A DNA stretch of 6,857 nt from Acidimicrobiia bacterium (GTDB taxonomy: Bacteria; Actinomycetota; Acidimicrobiia; Acidimicrobiales; Ilumatobacteraceae). Shown here in pieces: positions 1 to 5,646 of the stretch (positions are counted from its first letter, which is position 1; every line of letters begins with the position of its first letter). The stretch spans positions 1-6,857 of the forward strand of contig JACCUL010000441.1 in NCBI GenBank assembly GCA_013811855.1. Direction: 5' to 3'. Below the pieces are notes generated by a model, which did not search any database, was not told where the DNA came from, and saw only the letters and a program-made list of their open reading frames with translations. The position numbers and the translations under genes are program-made.

Positions 1-1442
1 ACGTTGTTCGGATCGCCGTCGCCGTCCCCGCCGCAGCTGAGGTCGACGATGTCCATGGCCGTGGTGCGCACGATCGACAGCGTCGGGTCGATCTCACCGA
101 TCAAGCCCGGATCGGCGGAGAGCACAAGCGCGATCGTCCCCGCGGTGTGCGGAGCGGCCATCGACGTTCCCGAGAACGCCTCGTACCCACCACCGGGCAC
201 GGCCGAGACCACGTCAACACCGGGGGCCGACACGTCGGGGTTGATCTTTCCGAAGACGGACGGACCCCGACCCGAGAAGTCGGCGATCTGGTCGTCGATG
301 TCGGTGGCGCCGACGCTGAATGAGTTGTTGTAGTCCCCGGGGGAGCCACCGGCGCCGCAGTCGGGACCAGGATTGCCGCTGGAGAACACGGGGATGATCC
401 CGGAAGCCCGCCACGCGTCGACGATGTCCTGGTAGAAGGTGTCGCCCGGGCCGCCGCTCCACGAGTTGTTGATGATGTGCGGTGCTCGCGACGGGTCCGG
501 GTTCAGCCCTCCGAGGTCCGTCGGGGCAACCATGAACTCGCCCGACGACAGCAGGGCGCTCTCGGAGCAGCTGAAGTCCTCACACCCCTTGGCGGCGATC
601 CAGCGAGCGCCCGGGGCGACCCCGATGTCGGGAGCGAACGGGCCGGCACCGTCGCCGCCAACCATCGTTCCCATCGTGTGCGTGCCGTGACCGACGTTGT
701 CGCAGGGCTCGTCGCCACACTCGCCGGTCGGATCCCACCAGTTGTACTCGTGCGTGAACGAGCCGTCGCCGTTGTTGCCGCGGTACTGCGCGACCAGCGC
801 CGGGTGGGTGAACTCGACGCCGGTGTCGATGTTGGCGACCACGATCCCGCCGCCCGTGACGCCCTGCGCCCAGGCCTCGTCGGCACCGATCTTCTCGACG
901 CCCCACTCCGGGTCACCGGTCGCGGCGGCGATCGCCGTCGTCCGCTCGACGGGCTGCACCAGAGGGTAGACACGCTCGGGGCGCACGACGGCGACGCCGG
1001 GGATGGCCCGCAACTGGTCGACCAGCGCCTGATCGCCGTCGAAGATGATCTCGTTGCGGAGCCAGAACGTCTGGAACGGCGCGCTCGCCGACCTCAGGGC
1101 ACGCAGCACGTCAGCCTGGGAGCGCCGGGAAGTCTGGCGCAGCGTCCGCCGCACGGAGGCGATGCGATCGGCCCGGTCGACGATGTCCGTCGCGCCCGAC
1201 AGGTCGGCCCGGGCCTCGAGTTCCACCACCCAGCGCCCGGTTTCGCCGACCGACGATGGCGCGAGGTTTCCGTCGGCCATCGGCTGGGTCGACTGGGCGA
1301 CCAGCGGCGCCGGCGACCTCGCACCCGCCTCCGGCGCCGTCCGCGTCGCACTCGCGGTGGCCGGTGCCGAAGTGGCCTGTTCCGGCGCCGCAGCACCTGA
1401 CGTGAGGAAGAAGATGCCGATCATCAACACCCGTCGAAACAC
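1..1442 (-). CDS. Secreted S8 subtilisin-like serine protease, bacillopeptidase F type (C-terminus cut off by left edge)
   Basis: This is the first 480 residues of an exported serine endopeptidase. Residues 1-19 look like a signal peptide: FRR, a hydrophobic stretch VLMIGIFFLTSG, then AAA. A Pro/Ala/Ser-rich linker follows. Residues 70-160 resemble an I9-like propeptide (WVVELEARADL ... GVAVVRPERVYPL). The catalytic domain starts near residue 175 and shows the full S8 set: Asp206 (NIDTGVEFTHP), His252 (GHGTHTMGT), oxyanion Asn357 (FSSGNPGP) and Ser427 (SGTSMAAPHTAGT). The stretch YRGNNGDGSFTHEYNWWDPT is typical of bacillopeptidase F-like enzymes. Two CX4C pairs (C242/C247 and C287/C292) could form disulfides outside the cell. 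The frame is open at the edge, ending in DGDGDPNN, close to the usual end of an S8 domain; further C-terminal domains cannot be excluded. I chose GTG at 1442 because GGGGGG lies 5 nt upstream; ATG at 1424 is an alternative. Family assignment is firm; the substrate is unknown. Confidence 0.93.
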   Translation of the reverse strand, partial: MFRRVLMIGIFFLTSGAAAPEQATSAPATASATRTAPEAGARSPAPLVAQSTQPMADGNLAPSSVGETGRWVVELEARADLSGATDIVDRADRIASVRRTLRQTSRRSQADVLRALRSASAPFQTFWLRNEIIFDGDQALVDQLRAIPGVAVVRPERVYPLVQPVERTTAIAAATGDPEWGVEKIGADEAWAQGVTGGGIVVANIDTGVEFTHPALVAQYRGNNGDGSFTHEYNWWDPTGECGDEPCDNVGHGTHTMGTMVGGDGAGPFAPDIGVAPGARWIAAKGCEDFSCSESALLSSGEFMVAPTDLGGLNPDPSRAPHIINNSWSGGPGDTFYQDIVDAWRASGIIPVFSSGNPGPDCGAGGSPGDYNNSFSVGATDIDDQIADFSGRGPSVFGKINPDVSAPGVDVVSAVPGGGYEAFSGTSMAAPHTAGTIALVLSADPGLIGEIDPTLSIVRTTAMDIVDLSCGGDGDGDPNN

Positions 1443-1531
1443 GCGAACCCCCCGATATCTGTCGTGTCGATGACGTGGCTCGCGGCCGCGTCGTGGCGCA
1501 ATGTACGCACCTCGCGAGTCGCCAGCGTCGG

Positions 1532-1537
1532 ATTATC
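1532..1537 (-). promoter_or_regulatory. Candidate -10 element for the protease gene
   Basis: On the minus strand the hexamer GATAAT at 1537-1532 matches five of six bases of the TATAAT consensus and stands out in this GC-rich gap, about 90 nt before the GTG start at 1442. A second candidate, TACATT (minus strand 1505-1500), fits the actinobacterial TANNNT pattern and is closer. Neither has a recognisable -35 box at 16-18 bp, so the choice is uncertain. Confidence 0.25.
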
Positions 1538-1560
1538 GAACGTCGTCGGAACTTGGTGCG

Positions 1561-1602
1561 CACGGTTCCGGATCCGGGTCTGGTCCGCGCCCAGAAACCG
1601 TG
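1561..1602. repeat. Compact nested inverted repeat (possible three-way-junction RNA or cruciform)
   Basis: A 7-bp outer stem, CACGGTT (1561-1567) with AACCGTG (1596-1602), encloses two smaller symmetric elements. The first is the perfect palindrome CCGGATCCGG (1568-1577). The second is a 5-bp hairpin, TCTGG (1579-1583) with CCAGA (1591-1595), around a 7-nt loop. Only one base is left unpaired between the elements. It lies 38 bp past the stop of the LMF gene and about 120 bp before the protease start, both on the minus strand, so it could be the LMF terminator or a leader structure of the protease mRNA. There is no T-tract. The pairing is read directly from the sequence; the function is inference. 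Confidence 0.45.
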
Positions 1603-1639
1603 GATGGCACCCAGCGCGCCCAGATGTCGCGTCGTGGCT

Positions 1640-3070
1640 TCAGCGCAGGCGGGTCGGGGGGAGGTACGGGCCGAGCTCGGTGCGCGACCACCACTCGCCG
1701 GTCCGGCGACGTTCCTCCCGGGTCGTGAAGCGGTAGCGGTACGACGTGACGCGCACGAACGTCGGCGGGCCGTCGGGGAAGGGGTTCCGGCGCAGCAGGT
1801 GCAGGGTCGCCCGGTCGCCCTCCAGCAGGCGGGTGACGAACGTCGACACCCACGGGTGGTGGTGCGGCGGGCTCATCGCGGCGAACCACATCAGCCAGTC
1901 GAGCCGCAGGTGAGCGGGCGCCACCTGGGGCGGTCGCCGGCGGGGATCGCCGGGTTTGGCCTTGAACTCGTACGGTCGCCACGTCGTGCCGGCCGTCAGC
2001 GTCTCGTCGTTCGTCCCCTCGACGATCAGCTCGTCGCGCCGCTTCGTGACGAGCCCGAAGGCGCCGTAGGAGTTGACGAGATGCAGTGGGTCGAAGCTGG
2101 TGTTCATCCGCTGCCCGCTCGACAGCATGTTCAGCACCGGCCGGATGCTCAGCACGCCGACGACCGCGGCGACTGCGACGACCGCCCCGATCCACCCGGT
2201 CGGCGTGCTGGTCGACGGTTCGACGTCGGGGAGCAGCGGGTCGAGAAAGCGGTCCGGGAGGGCTGCGGCCACGACGACGATCGTCACCAGGTTCAGCCAC
2301 GAGAAGTTGCCCGACACCATCAGGTAGCACTGGGTGACGATGATCAGCGCGGCGGCCACGCCGGCGATCGGCTGGGGGAGGAGTAGCCCGAACGGCAGGG
2401 CGAGCTGGGTGACGTGGTTGGCCAGCACCTCGATGCGGTGCGCCCGCCGGGGGAGGTGGTGGAAGTACCAGCTCAACGGGTTGGGTAGCGGCTGGGTCTC
2501 GTGGTGGTAGTCGAGGCACGTCAGGTTCCGCCAGCACGGGTCGCCGCGCATCTTGATCAGGCCGGCGCCGAGCTCGACGCGGAAGGCCAGCCAGCGGAAC
2601 AGCCACAGCACGATCACCGGCGGAGCGAGGTCCCGCGGTCCGAGGAAGATGCCGAGGAACCCGGCTTCGAGCAGCAGGGTCTCCCAGCCGAACCCGTAGA
2701 ACGTTTGGCCGACGTTGACGATCGACAGGTACAGCGCCCAGAGCGCCGTCCACACGAGGATGACGACCACGAGGGGTGCCCGTTCGACGAGCCCGACGAC
2801 GACGGCGAGCGCCAGTGCGGCGCCGGTCGAGGCGACGCCGACGAGCAGTCGGTCGGAGTACCGCAGGTGGAACAGGCTCGGGGAGCGCCGAAACGGCACG
2901 GCGGCGACGAACCGCGGCACCGGCAGCAGTCCCCGCGCCCCGAGCAACGGCCGGAACTGGCGGAGCGTGACGACGAAGGCGATGACGTAGACCACCCCGA
3001 GGCCGCGGTGCACGATGAGCCTGGTGAGCATCGTGTCGGGAGCGGTGAACCATGCGTCCGAGGCCAGCAC
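1640..3070 (-). CDS. Lipase maturation factor (LMF) family membrane protein
   Basis: A 476-residue multi-pass membrane protein. In vertebrates LMF1 resides in the ER membrane and helps lipases fold; the bacterial role is not established. Hydrophobic helices are visible near residues 22-42, 75-93, 98-119, 131-143, 149-163, 220-248, 257-270 and 291-308. The conserved LMF core follows: GQTFYGFGWETLLLEAGFL (121-139), then FRWLAFRVELGAGLIKMRGDPCW (158-180) and LDYHHETQPLPNPLSWYFHH (186-205). The soluble C-terminal domain has the usual GTNDE (352-356), YEFKAKPGD (367-375), RLDWLMWFAA (389-398), NPFPDGPP (429-436) and a WW...G.YLPP end. Length and motif order fit a complete protein. I chose GTG at 3070: AGGA lies 8 nt upstream, and the N-terminus fits the family. 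It is divergent from the propeller lipoprotein, 47 bp apart, and followed on the same strand by the protease after 197 bp. Cotranscription with the protease is not evident. Confidence 0.9.
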   Translation of the reverse strand: MLASDAWFTAPDTMLTRLIVHRGLGVVYVIAFVVTLRQFRPLLGARGLLPVPRFVAAVPFRRSPSLFHLRYSDRLLVGVASTGAALALAVVVGLVERAPLVVVILVWTALWALYLSIVNVGQTFYGFGWETLLLEAGFLGIFLGPRDLAPPVIVLWLFRWLAFRVELGAGLIKMRGDPCWRNLTCLDYHHETQPLPNPLSWYFHHLPRRAHRIEVLANHVTQLALPFGLLLPQPIAGVAAALIIVTQCYLMVSGNFSWLNLVTIVVVAAALPDRFLDPLLPDVEPSTSTPTGWIGAVVAVAAVVGVLSIRPVLNMLSSGQRMNTSFDPLHLVNSYGAFGLVTKRRDELIVEGTNDETLTAGTTWRPYEFKAKPGDPRRRPPQVAPAHLRLDWLMWFAAMSPPHHHPWVSTFVTRLLEGDRATLHLLRRNPFPDGPPTFVRVTSYRYRFTTREERRRTGEWWSRTELGPYLPPTRLR

Positions 3071-3104
3071 GGTGTAGATCCTGCCCGCCCGCGACAGCGG
3101 CGCG

Positions 3105-3110
3105 TAGCCT
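3105..3110 (+). promoter_or_regulatory. Candidate -10 box for a leaderless transcript of the propeller lipoprotein gene
   Basis: TAGCCT fits the actinobacterial TANNNT -10 pattern. The ATG at 3118 starts 8 nt after the hexamer begins to end, where transcription would normally start, and no Shine-Dalgarno sequence precedes the ATG. That combination suggests a leaderless mRNA. No good -35 hexamer is visible. The box lies in the 47-bp gap shared with the divergent LMF gene, so the two promoters must overlap or abut. Confidence 0.35.
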
Positions 3111-3117
3111 CCCGCCG

Positions 3118-4164
3118 ATGAGGCCCTGGAGCACCGCGATGCTGCTCGCGTCGGCGGTGATCGGGGCGTCGTGCGGCGACGACGGACCCGGTTCGCCGCC
3201 GACCGACGCCGCGGTCGGGGGCATCACAGTGCCGGACGGGTACACGGTGACCGAGGTGCTGGCCGGGCTCGAGCGGCCAACTCAGTTCGAGGTCCAGGAC
3301 GACGGCTCGATCGTCGCCGCGCAGCTCGGCGGCGGCGAGAACGACGGTGTCGGCGAGATCGTCCGCGTGGATCCGACACAGCCGGGCGCACCGCCGACCG
3401 TGCTCTACGACCGGCTGCAGAAGCCGACCGGCGTGGCTGTGCTCGGTGACGAGCTGTGGGTGATGGAGGCCCGGCGGCTCTCACGGGGGCCGCTCGATGG
3501 CGGTGAGCTGGAGGTCGTGCTCGACGAGCTGCCGTTCAACGGCCGGTCGGAGGGCACGCTGACGGCGACAGGCGACGGACGACTGCTGTACAACACGTCC
3601 GGCACCATCAGCGGTGACCGTGCGGCCGACGGCTCGGGGATCCTGTGGTCGTTGACGCCCGATGCCCCACCGGAGGCGCTGGCCACGGGCTTCAAGAACG
3701 CATACGCCCGGACGTTCGCCGCCGACGGCACGCTCTGGCAGACCGAGATCGCCGACGGCAACTACGACGGCGAACCGGCGCCCGACGAGCTCGTCGCGAT
3801 GGCGCCCGGCGCGAGCGGTGTCGACTTCGGTTGGCCGGCCTGCGTCGGCGACAACCGACCGATCGCGCTTTACGGCGGGTCGGCCGAGCGCTGCGCCGAC
3901 GTGCCGGCGTCGCACGCCGTGTTCGAGTTCGGCGCCACGCCGACGTCGGTCGTGGTGGCGCCGTGGGATCCGGCCATGCTGCTGGTGGCGTTGTGGAACG
4001 CTGGGCAGGTCGTCGCCGTGCCGACGGAGCGGGGGGCCGAACCCGTGGCACCCGAGATCTTCGCCAGCACCGACTTCCACCCGCAGTTCCTCGTCGTCGA
4101 CGGTGGGCGTGTGCTGCTGGCCGACTTCGACGCCGGCCGCATCCTGGCCGTCGAAGCAGCGTGA
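3118..4164 (+). CDS. Predicted lipoprotein with glucose/sorbosone dehydrogenase-like beta-propeller
   Basis: A 348-residue exported protein. MRPWSTAMLLASAVIGAS-C19 reads as a lipoprotein signal peptide. The lipobox (I-G-A-S-C) has Gly rather than Leu at -3 but satisfies the relaxed pattern. A Gly/Asp/Pro linker leads to propeller repeats from about residue 36 (ITVPDGYTVTEVLAGLERPT) to the end. The block GFKNAYARTFAADGTLWQTE (191-210), followed by DELVAMAPGASGVDFGWP (223-240) and C242...C259, is characteristic of the PQQ-dependent soluble glucose/sorbosone dehydrogenase (GSDH) fold. Family enzymes normally carry a catalytic His in an HNGG-like motif after the second blade. Here the corresponding stretch reads LPFNGRSEGTLTATGDGRLLY (138-158) with no His, so dehydrogenase activity is doubtful and a binding or structural role is possible. 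ATG at 3118 is preferred because an upstream in-frame ATG at 3052 would overlap the divergent LMF start and spoil the signal peptide. Confidence 0.82.
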   Translation: MRPWSTAMLLASAVIGASCGDDGPGSPPTDAAVGGITVPDGYTVTEVLAGLERPTQFEVQDDGSIVAAQLGGGENDGVGEIVRVDPTQPGAPPTVLYDRLQKPTGVAVLGDELWVMEARRLSRGPLDGGELEVVLDELPFNGRSEGTLTATGDGRLLYNTSGTISGDRAADGSGILWSLTPDAPPEALATGFKNAYARTFAADGTLWQTEIADGNYDGEPAPDELVAMAPGASGVDFGWPACVGDNRPIALYGGSAERCADVPASHAVFEFGATPTSVVVAPWDPAMLLVALWNAGQVVAVPTERGAEPVAPEIFASTDFHPQFLVVDGGRVLLADFDAGRILAVEAA

Positions 4165-4169
4165 TCTCG

Positions 4170-4222
4170 CCGATCTGGGGGCGGATCGTCTCGACATCGA
4201 GACGCTGGCGCGCCCAGATCGG
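4170..4222. terminator. Nested hairpin between convergent genes, likely bidirectional terminator
   Basis: The outer arms CCGATCTGGG (4170-4179) and CCCAGATCGG (4213-4222) are exact 10-bp reverse complements. After one mismatch the pairing continues as GCG/CGC. Inside is a second perfect inverted repeat, CGTCTCGA (4187-4194) with TCGAGACG (4197-4204), separated by only CA; the real loop is probably 4 nt. It begins 5 nt after the lipoprotein stop (plus strand) and 27 nt after the chorismate mutase stop (minus strand), the right place to end both transcripts. No T-tract follows on either strand, which is common in actinobacterial terminators. Confidence 0.65.
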
Positions 4223-4249
4223 GTCATGAGACGTTTCGCACCCAGATGG

Positions 4250-4534
4250 TCAGGTGTCGTCGGCGATGCGGCGGTGGTGGCGGATGACCTCGTCGACGAT
4301 GAAGCGCAGGAAACTCTCCGTGAAGACCGGGTCAAGGCCCGCCGACTCGGCCAGGGAGCGCAAGCGGGTGACCTGCTGGGCCTCGCGCTCGGTGTCGGCC
4401 GGGGGCAGCCCGACGGCGGCCTTGTGGCGACCGACGGCCTGGGTGATCTTGAACCGCTCGGCCAGGAGGTGGACGAGCGCGGCGTCGATGTTGTCGATGC
4501 TGGCCCGATAGTCGGCCAGCACCTCGTCCCTCAT
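4250..4534 (-). CDS. aroQ: Chorismate mutase, AroQ (type II) family
   Basis: A 94-residue all-helical protein predicted to convert chorismate to prephenate, the committed step towards phenylalanine and tyrosine, in the cytoplasm. It aligns with the E. coli AroQ domain at a one-residue offset. Arg10, Arg27, Lys38, Asp47, Arg50 and Glu51 sit where E. coli Arg11, Arg28, Lys39, Asp48, Arg51 and Glu52 bind the substrate. The E. coli Gln88 position is His87 here (VDEVIRHHRR). I recall that as a common variant in actinobacterial stand-alone enzymes, not a sign of inactivity. Length matches single-domain AroQ; no ACT or prephenate dehydratase domain is attached. The ATG at 4534 overlaps the surE stop as ATGA, so translation is probably coupled to surE. 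A longer frame continues upstream inside surE, but it is a shadow of that gene. The hairpin at 4170-4222 follows. Confidence 0.88.
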   Translation of the reverse strand: MRDEVLADYRASIDNIDAALVHLLAERFKITQAVGRHKAAVGLPPADTEREAQQVTRLRSLAESAGLDPVFTESFLRFIVDEVIRHHRRIADDT

Positions 4535-5412
4535 GCGCCCGGAGTGTACGAGTCCTCTCGGGAGCCCTCCGGCTGCCGGGCGGTCGCGAGGCGGTCGGCG
4601 ACCGCGGTGCCGACGGCGTGAAGGTCCGGGCGGTCGTCGGCGACGATGCGGCTGAGGAACGAGATCGTCACCTCGTCGCGCTCGATCGCCCCACTGTCGG
4701 TCTCGCTCGGCAGCACCCACTGGCTGCCCCACTCCATGTGCACCGTGAACACGCCCTTGCGCCCGGCGACGGGATCGAGCCGCCCCGTCGACACGGTGCG
4801 CGGCGGCAGCCGGGCGATCGTCGCCTCCCTCCAGCCGCGCATCCGCCCCAGCGGCAGGTTCGGCACGTTCACGTTGACGACCACCGGTTCCTCGGGCAGG
4901 TCGGCGAGCAGCGCGCCGACGACGGAGCTGGCCACAGCGGCCGCGCTGGACCACTGCTGGTCGGCGATCATCTCGTCCCAGCCCTGGCCCTCGACGCCGA
5001 AGCCGGCCACGGCCTGGCTGACGGCGACACCGGAGACCCCGCCGTTGCGGGCGGTCAGCGCGGCGCCGACGGTGCCGGAGTGGTAGATCGCCCGGCCGAC
5101 GTTGGCACCCGGGTTGATGCCCGACACGACGAGATCGATCTTCCCGAAGCAGCCCAGGCGGGCCAGCATGACGCACAGCCCGGGCGGACCGTTGACGGCC
5201 CATGACTCGTCGACGCCGTCGATGACGACCTGGCGGACCTCTGGGCGCATGAGGTGCAGCGCGCCGAGTGCGGCGCCGGACCCCGAGAACTCGGTGTGCG
5301 GTGCGACCACCACGACATCGCCGAGCTCGGTCATGGCCTCGGCGAGGACATGCAGGCCGATGGCATCGACGCCGTCGTCGTTGGTCACCAGCAACCGCGG
5401 TCGGGGGAGCAC
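4531..5412 (-). CDS. surE: 5'/3'-nucleotidase SurE
   Basis: A 293-residue cytoplasmic phosphatase that removes phosphate from nucleoside monophosphates with a divalent metal ion. The N-terminus RLLVTNDDGVDAIGL carries the metal-binding pair Asp12-Asp13. Further family motifs are APHTEFSGSG (37-46, the Ser loop), VNGPPGLCVML (73-83), DLVVSGINPGANVG (93-106, with metal-ligand Asn100) and YHSGTVGAA (110-118). The C-terminal half includes VVNVNVPN and a region typical of the SurE oligomerisation arm. At 293 residues it is somewhat longer than the usual roughly 250. I chose GTG at 5412 because the protein then begins a few residues before the first strand. The frame remains open upstream to 5601, but that stretch is repeat-derived and codes for nothing SurE-like. 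There is no clear Shine-Dalgarno. Its stop TGA overlaps the chorismate mutase ATG, giving a two-gene operon. Confidence 0.93.
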   Translation of the reverse strand: MLPRPRLLVTNDDGVDAIGLHVLAEAMTELGDVVVVAPHTEFSGSGAALGALHLMRPEVRQVVIDGVDESWAVNGPPGLCVMLARLGCFGKIDLVVSGINPGANVGRAIYHSGTVGAALTARNGGVSGVAVSQAVAGFGVEGQGWDEMIADQQWSSAAAVASSVVGALLADLPEEPVVVNVNVPNLPLGRMRGWREATIARLPPRTVSTGRLDPVAGRKGVFTVHMEWGSQWVLPSETDSGAIERDEVTISFLSRIVADDRPDLHAVGTAVADRLATARQPEGSREDSYTPGA

Positions 5413-5418
5413 GGGCTC

Positions 5419-5424
5419 AGTATC
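5419..5424 (-). promoter_or_regulatory. Candidate -10 box for surE (leaderless)
   Basis: On the minus strand GATACT is followed by 6 nt and then the surE GTG at 5412. This places the expected transcription start at or next to the start codon and explains the missing Shine-Dalgarno. It matches four of six consensus positions and has no clear -35 hexamer. Confidence 0.3.
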
Positions 5425-5470
5425 TCGCCGCCGCACGCGACATGGCGCCCGCCGAGGGGGGGCTCGGCCA

Positions 5471-5560
5471 CGGGGCCGCCCGGCAGGTGGCGTGGCCGGG
5501 GATCGCTGCATTCCGGCTATCGGAGCATCTCGCGGGTGCGAGCGACCGAGCGCCAGCGAG
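5471..5560. repeat. Degenerate copies of the same hairpin repeat
   Basis: The core CGTGGCCGGGG at 5491-5501 is followed by ATCGCTGCATTC, which matches the repeat's AACGCAGCATC end with a few changes. The preceding CCCGGC can still pair with GCCGGG, so the hairpin is kept. The core lies 90 bp before that of the first intact unit, about two periods. Between them, GGAGCATCTCGCGGGTG (from 5522) resembles the unit junction, suggesting a decayed copy. The rest of this gap holds direct CGAGCG-type motifs and nothing I recognise. Confidence 0.55.
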
Positions 5561-5646
5561 GGAGCGGCCAGCCCGGCCTGCGTGGCCGGGGAACGCAGCA
5601 TCGCGGAGCGGCCAGCCCGGCCTGCGTGGCCGGGGAACGCAGCATC
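5561..5646. repeat. Two tandem hairpin-forming repeats (42-nt identical units, 44-nt period)
   Basis: Units at 5561-5602 and 5605-5646 are identical over 42 nt and separated by GC. Each contains a perfect 7-bp hairpin, CCCGGCC-TGCGT-GGCCGGG (5572-5590 and 5616-5634). The second unit runs into the TGA stop (5647-5645) of the upstream membrane-protein gene, so the array occupies its 3' end. In the minus direction the array is well placed to act as a transcript terminator or 3' stabiliser before surE. The structure is REP-like; too few copies are visible here to show that it is dispersed. Confidence 0.85.

Noticed and set aside
477..1400. A 307-codon plus-strand open frame opposite the protease
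   Set aside because: Arg/Gly-rich shadow translation with no recognisable domain; the minus strand encodes an intact S8 protease with all catalytic residues.
1475..2386. A 303-codon plus-strand open frame opposite the end of the LMF gene
   Set aside because: Composition is typical of an antisense shadow, with no motif, and it overlaps a well-supported gene.
3052..3117. Upstream in-frame ATG start for the propeller lipoprotein
   Set aside because: It would overlap the divergent LMF start and put an Arg/Pro/Cys-rich stretch ahead of a good signal peptide that begins at 3118.
1533..3245. A 570-codon open frame on the minus strand, longer than the LMF gene it overlaps
   Set aside because: Its translation is an Arg/Pro/Ala-rich, low-complexity product with no family motifs, typical of an off-frame in GC-rich DNA. 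The overlapping 476-codon frame has the complete LMF motif set.
4535..5203. Long N-terminal extension of the chorismate mutase frame inside surE
   Set aside because: The extra sequence is Arg/Gly-rich and off-frame to surE. The ATG at 4534 gives exactly one AroQ domain.
5413..5601. N-terminal extension of SurE through the repeat region
   Set aside because: The extension encodes repeat-derived low-complexity sequence, and SurE proteins begin directly with the strand before TNDDG.
5561..5646. CRISPR array
   Set aside because: Only two intact units with a 2-nt separation and no spacers, and no cas genes nearby.
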